Shown: positions 4,612 to 5,651 of the stretch, in pieces
Position numbering within the stretch: position 1 is the first letter of the stretch
How the letters are laid out: the number at the start of each line of letters is the position of its first letter
Assembly: GCA_001799225.1 (NCBI GenBank)
Contig: MGTA01000108.1
Location: 1-5,651 of the forward strand
DNA: 5,651 nt
Direction: 5' to 3'
DNA from: Deltaproteobacteria bacterium RIFOXYD12_FULL_50_9
GTDB lineage: Bacteria > Desulfobacterota > Desulfobulbia > Desulfobulbales > CALZHT01
The notes under the pieces: model-generated
Seen by the model: only the letters and a program-made list of their open reading frames with translations
Databases searched by the model: none
Told to the model about the DNA's origin: nothing
Program-made: the position numbers and the translations under genes

Positions 4612-5651
4612 TTATTCGTTTGTTTTTTGGCTTTTGATAGTTTTGCCGTCGGTTCGGAAGGTGATTGCCCCATCTCTGGCCGTGGTGAACACTGTAGTTC
4701 CTGCCGCCTGATATTTTTGGATCGCGTCACTTGTCAATCTCTCCGACTTAGCGAAGGGGCTGGTGGAAAGCACGACATAGCGCGGCGCAACTTTTTCGAT
4801 AAATTCTTCGCTGCTGGAGGTTGCCCGACCATGATGGGGGGCCAGCAGGACATCGGCATGAACGTCCACCTCTTTGTTCAGCAAAAGTTGTTCGTCGCCA
4901 CTCTCGATATCGCCTGGAAAAAGAAATGATGTTTCTCCATGCCGCAACTTGAGAACCAGGCTTGATTCATTGGCGTTACTCCCTGTTTTTTGTGATTGAT
5001 TTTCCGGATTCGGTTGACTCCCCTGGAGATGGAGGTCTGAGATAACCTGCAGGCTGACCGGGCCGTCTGCAAAAAGAAATTCTTTGGCCTTGGGGATCGC
5101 GGTACGGACATTGTTTGCACGGGTCTCTTGCATAAGGGCCGCAAAAAGCTGGTCAAAAGGCAGCTCGCCGTTGATCCAGAGGGTTTCAGGTTTGAATCGT
5201 GCGACTATAAACGGCAGGCCGCTGTAATGGTCGGAGTGCAGGTGGGTAAGAACGATGGCATCAAGGCCGGTGATCCTCTTTTGCCAGAGAAAAGGGGCAA
5301 TTACTCCTTGGCCGACATTGAATCTCTCGGTAAAAGCCCCACCGCCGTCGATAAGTATGGTTTTAGCGTTTGGCAGTTCCAGCAGAGTGGCGCTGCCCTG
5401 GCCCACATCAAGGTAAGTGACAACGGTGTCAGTGGCCTGCAGCCGGTTATGGGCGATGATTAATGGGATGCTCAGGGCTGCGATGAGGCTTAACAAGGCC
5501 AGGAGGCGGCAGGCTTTTTTAGTCTGCCAGCCCAGGAGGGCGAGAAGAAAGATGTACCAGAGAACTACTTCGAAAATGGATGGGGTCGGTAGCCAGACAG
5601 AGCTTATCGGCAGCTGACCGGCGAAATGGGCAAGGGATGAGGTAGCGGTGA
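4612..5651 (-). CDS. comEC: ComEC/Rec2 family DNA-uptake channel protein, C-terminal part (5' end outside window)
   Basis: The frame is open to the right edge of the window, giving about 345 C-terminal residues; the start lies outside. The first part has hydrophobic segments (VVLWYIFLLALLGW, then LLALLSLIAALSIPLII), the last membrane spans of the ComEC channel. Then comes the metallo-beta-lactamase-fold domain: YLDVGQGSATLLELP, ILIDGGG, the metal-binding LTHLHSDHYSGLP, LFPGDIE and LLAPHHGR, all family hallmarks. ComEC carries single-stranded DNA across the inner membrane during natural transformation, and this domain is thought to act on the non-transported strand. A TTG at 5496 is an internal codon, not the start, because the membrane region continues upstream of it. 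The gene ends 464 bp before cassette A and marks the host-chromosome side of the array. Motifs look intact. Confidence 0.93.
   Translation of the reverse strand, partial: TATSSLAHFAGQLPISSVWLPTPSIFEVVLWYIFLLALLGWQTKKACRLLALLSLIAALSIPLIIAHNRLQATDTVVTYLDVGQGSATLLELPNAKTILIDGGGAFTERFNVGQGVIAPFLWQKRITGLDAIVLTHLHSDHYSGLPFIVARFKPETLWINGELPFDQLFAALMQETRANNVRTAIPKAKEFLFADGPVSLQVISDLHLQGSQPNPENQSQKTGSNANESSLVLKLRHGETSFLFPGDIESGDEQLLLNKEVDVHADVLLAPHHGRATSSSEEFIEKVAPRYVVLSTSPFAKSERLTSDAIQKYQAAGTTVFTTARDGAITFRTDGKTIKSQKTNE

Noticed and set aside
4627..5617. Several plus-strand open frames of 66-111 codons opposite comEC
   Set aside because: They are shadows of the comEC reading frame, which carries the intact metal-binding and membrane motifs.
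1..5651. CRISPR array, tRNA or rRNA genes, integron integrase, toxin-antitoxin pair
   Set aside because: There are no regularly spaced direct repeats and no tRNA or rRNA signatures. No tyrosine recombinase sequence and no recognisable toxin or antitoxin are seen on either strand.

Overview
The window looks like a piece of a bacterial chromosome, probably from a Gram-negative proteobacterium in the broad sense. The deltaproteobacterial (Desulfobacterota) or gammaproteobacterial guess is weak and rests only on general protein flavour. It joins a conventional chromosomal gene, the 3' part of comEC at the right edge, to an integron gene-cassette array running leftwards on the minus strand. No integron integrase is visible, so this is either the distal part of a chromosomal integron or an integrase-less attC cluster (CALIN).

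Layout from right to left, in the direction of the cassette genes. (1) 5651-4612: C-terminal part of ComEC, with the last membrane segments and the metallo-beta-lactamase-fold domain. (2) 4611-4149: gene-poor spacer with diverged palindromic repeats. (3) 4148-3630: cassette A, a secreted protein with an FG-GAP/VCBS-like calcium loop. (4) attC2, cut in its R'' core by an IS110-family, IS1111-group insertion sequence (about 1816-3609, on the plus strand) with an intact DEDD transposase and a 398-nt structured non-coding right end. (5) 1746-1267: cassette B, a secreted six-cysteine protein of unknown function. (6) About 1193-497, plus strand: a group IIC-like intron without a reverse transcriptase gene, lodged beside attC1. 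(7) attC1, 491-426. (8) 399-55: cassette C, a small cytoplasmic protein of an unnamed family. The attC site that should follow cassette C is not recognisable before the left edge.

The striking point is that two neighbouring attC sites, about 90% identical, have each been invaded by a different element class known to target attC: a IIC-attC intron and an IS1111-attC element. Both lie on the strand opposite the cassette genes and both entered at the R'' side of the site. The IS also carries three visible control features: a hairpin able to hide the transposase ribosome-binding site, a -35/-10 pair that meets only when the IS ends are joined as a circle, and a folded right end where IS1111 elements encode their target-choosing RNA (bridge RNA/seekRNA). 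Two short stretches of that end resemble the attC flank actually occupied.
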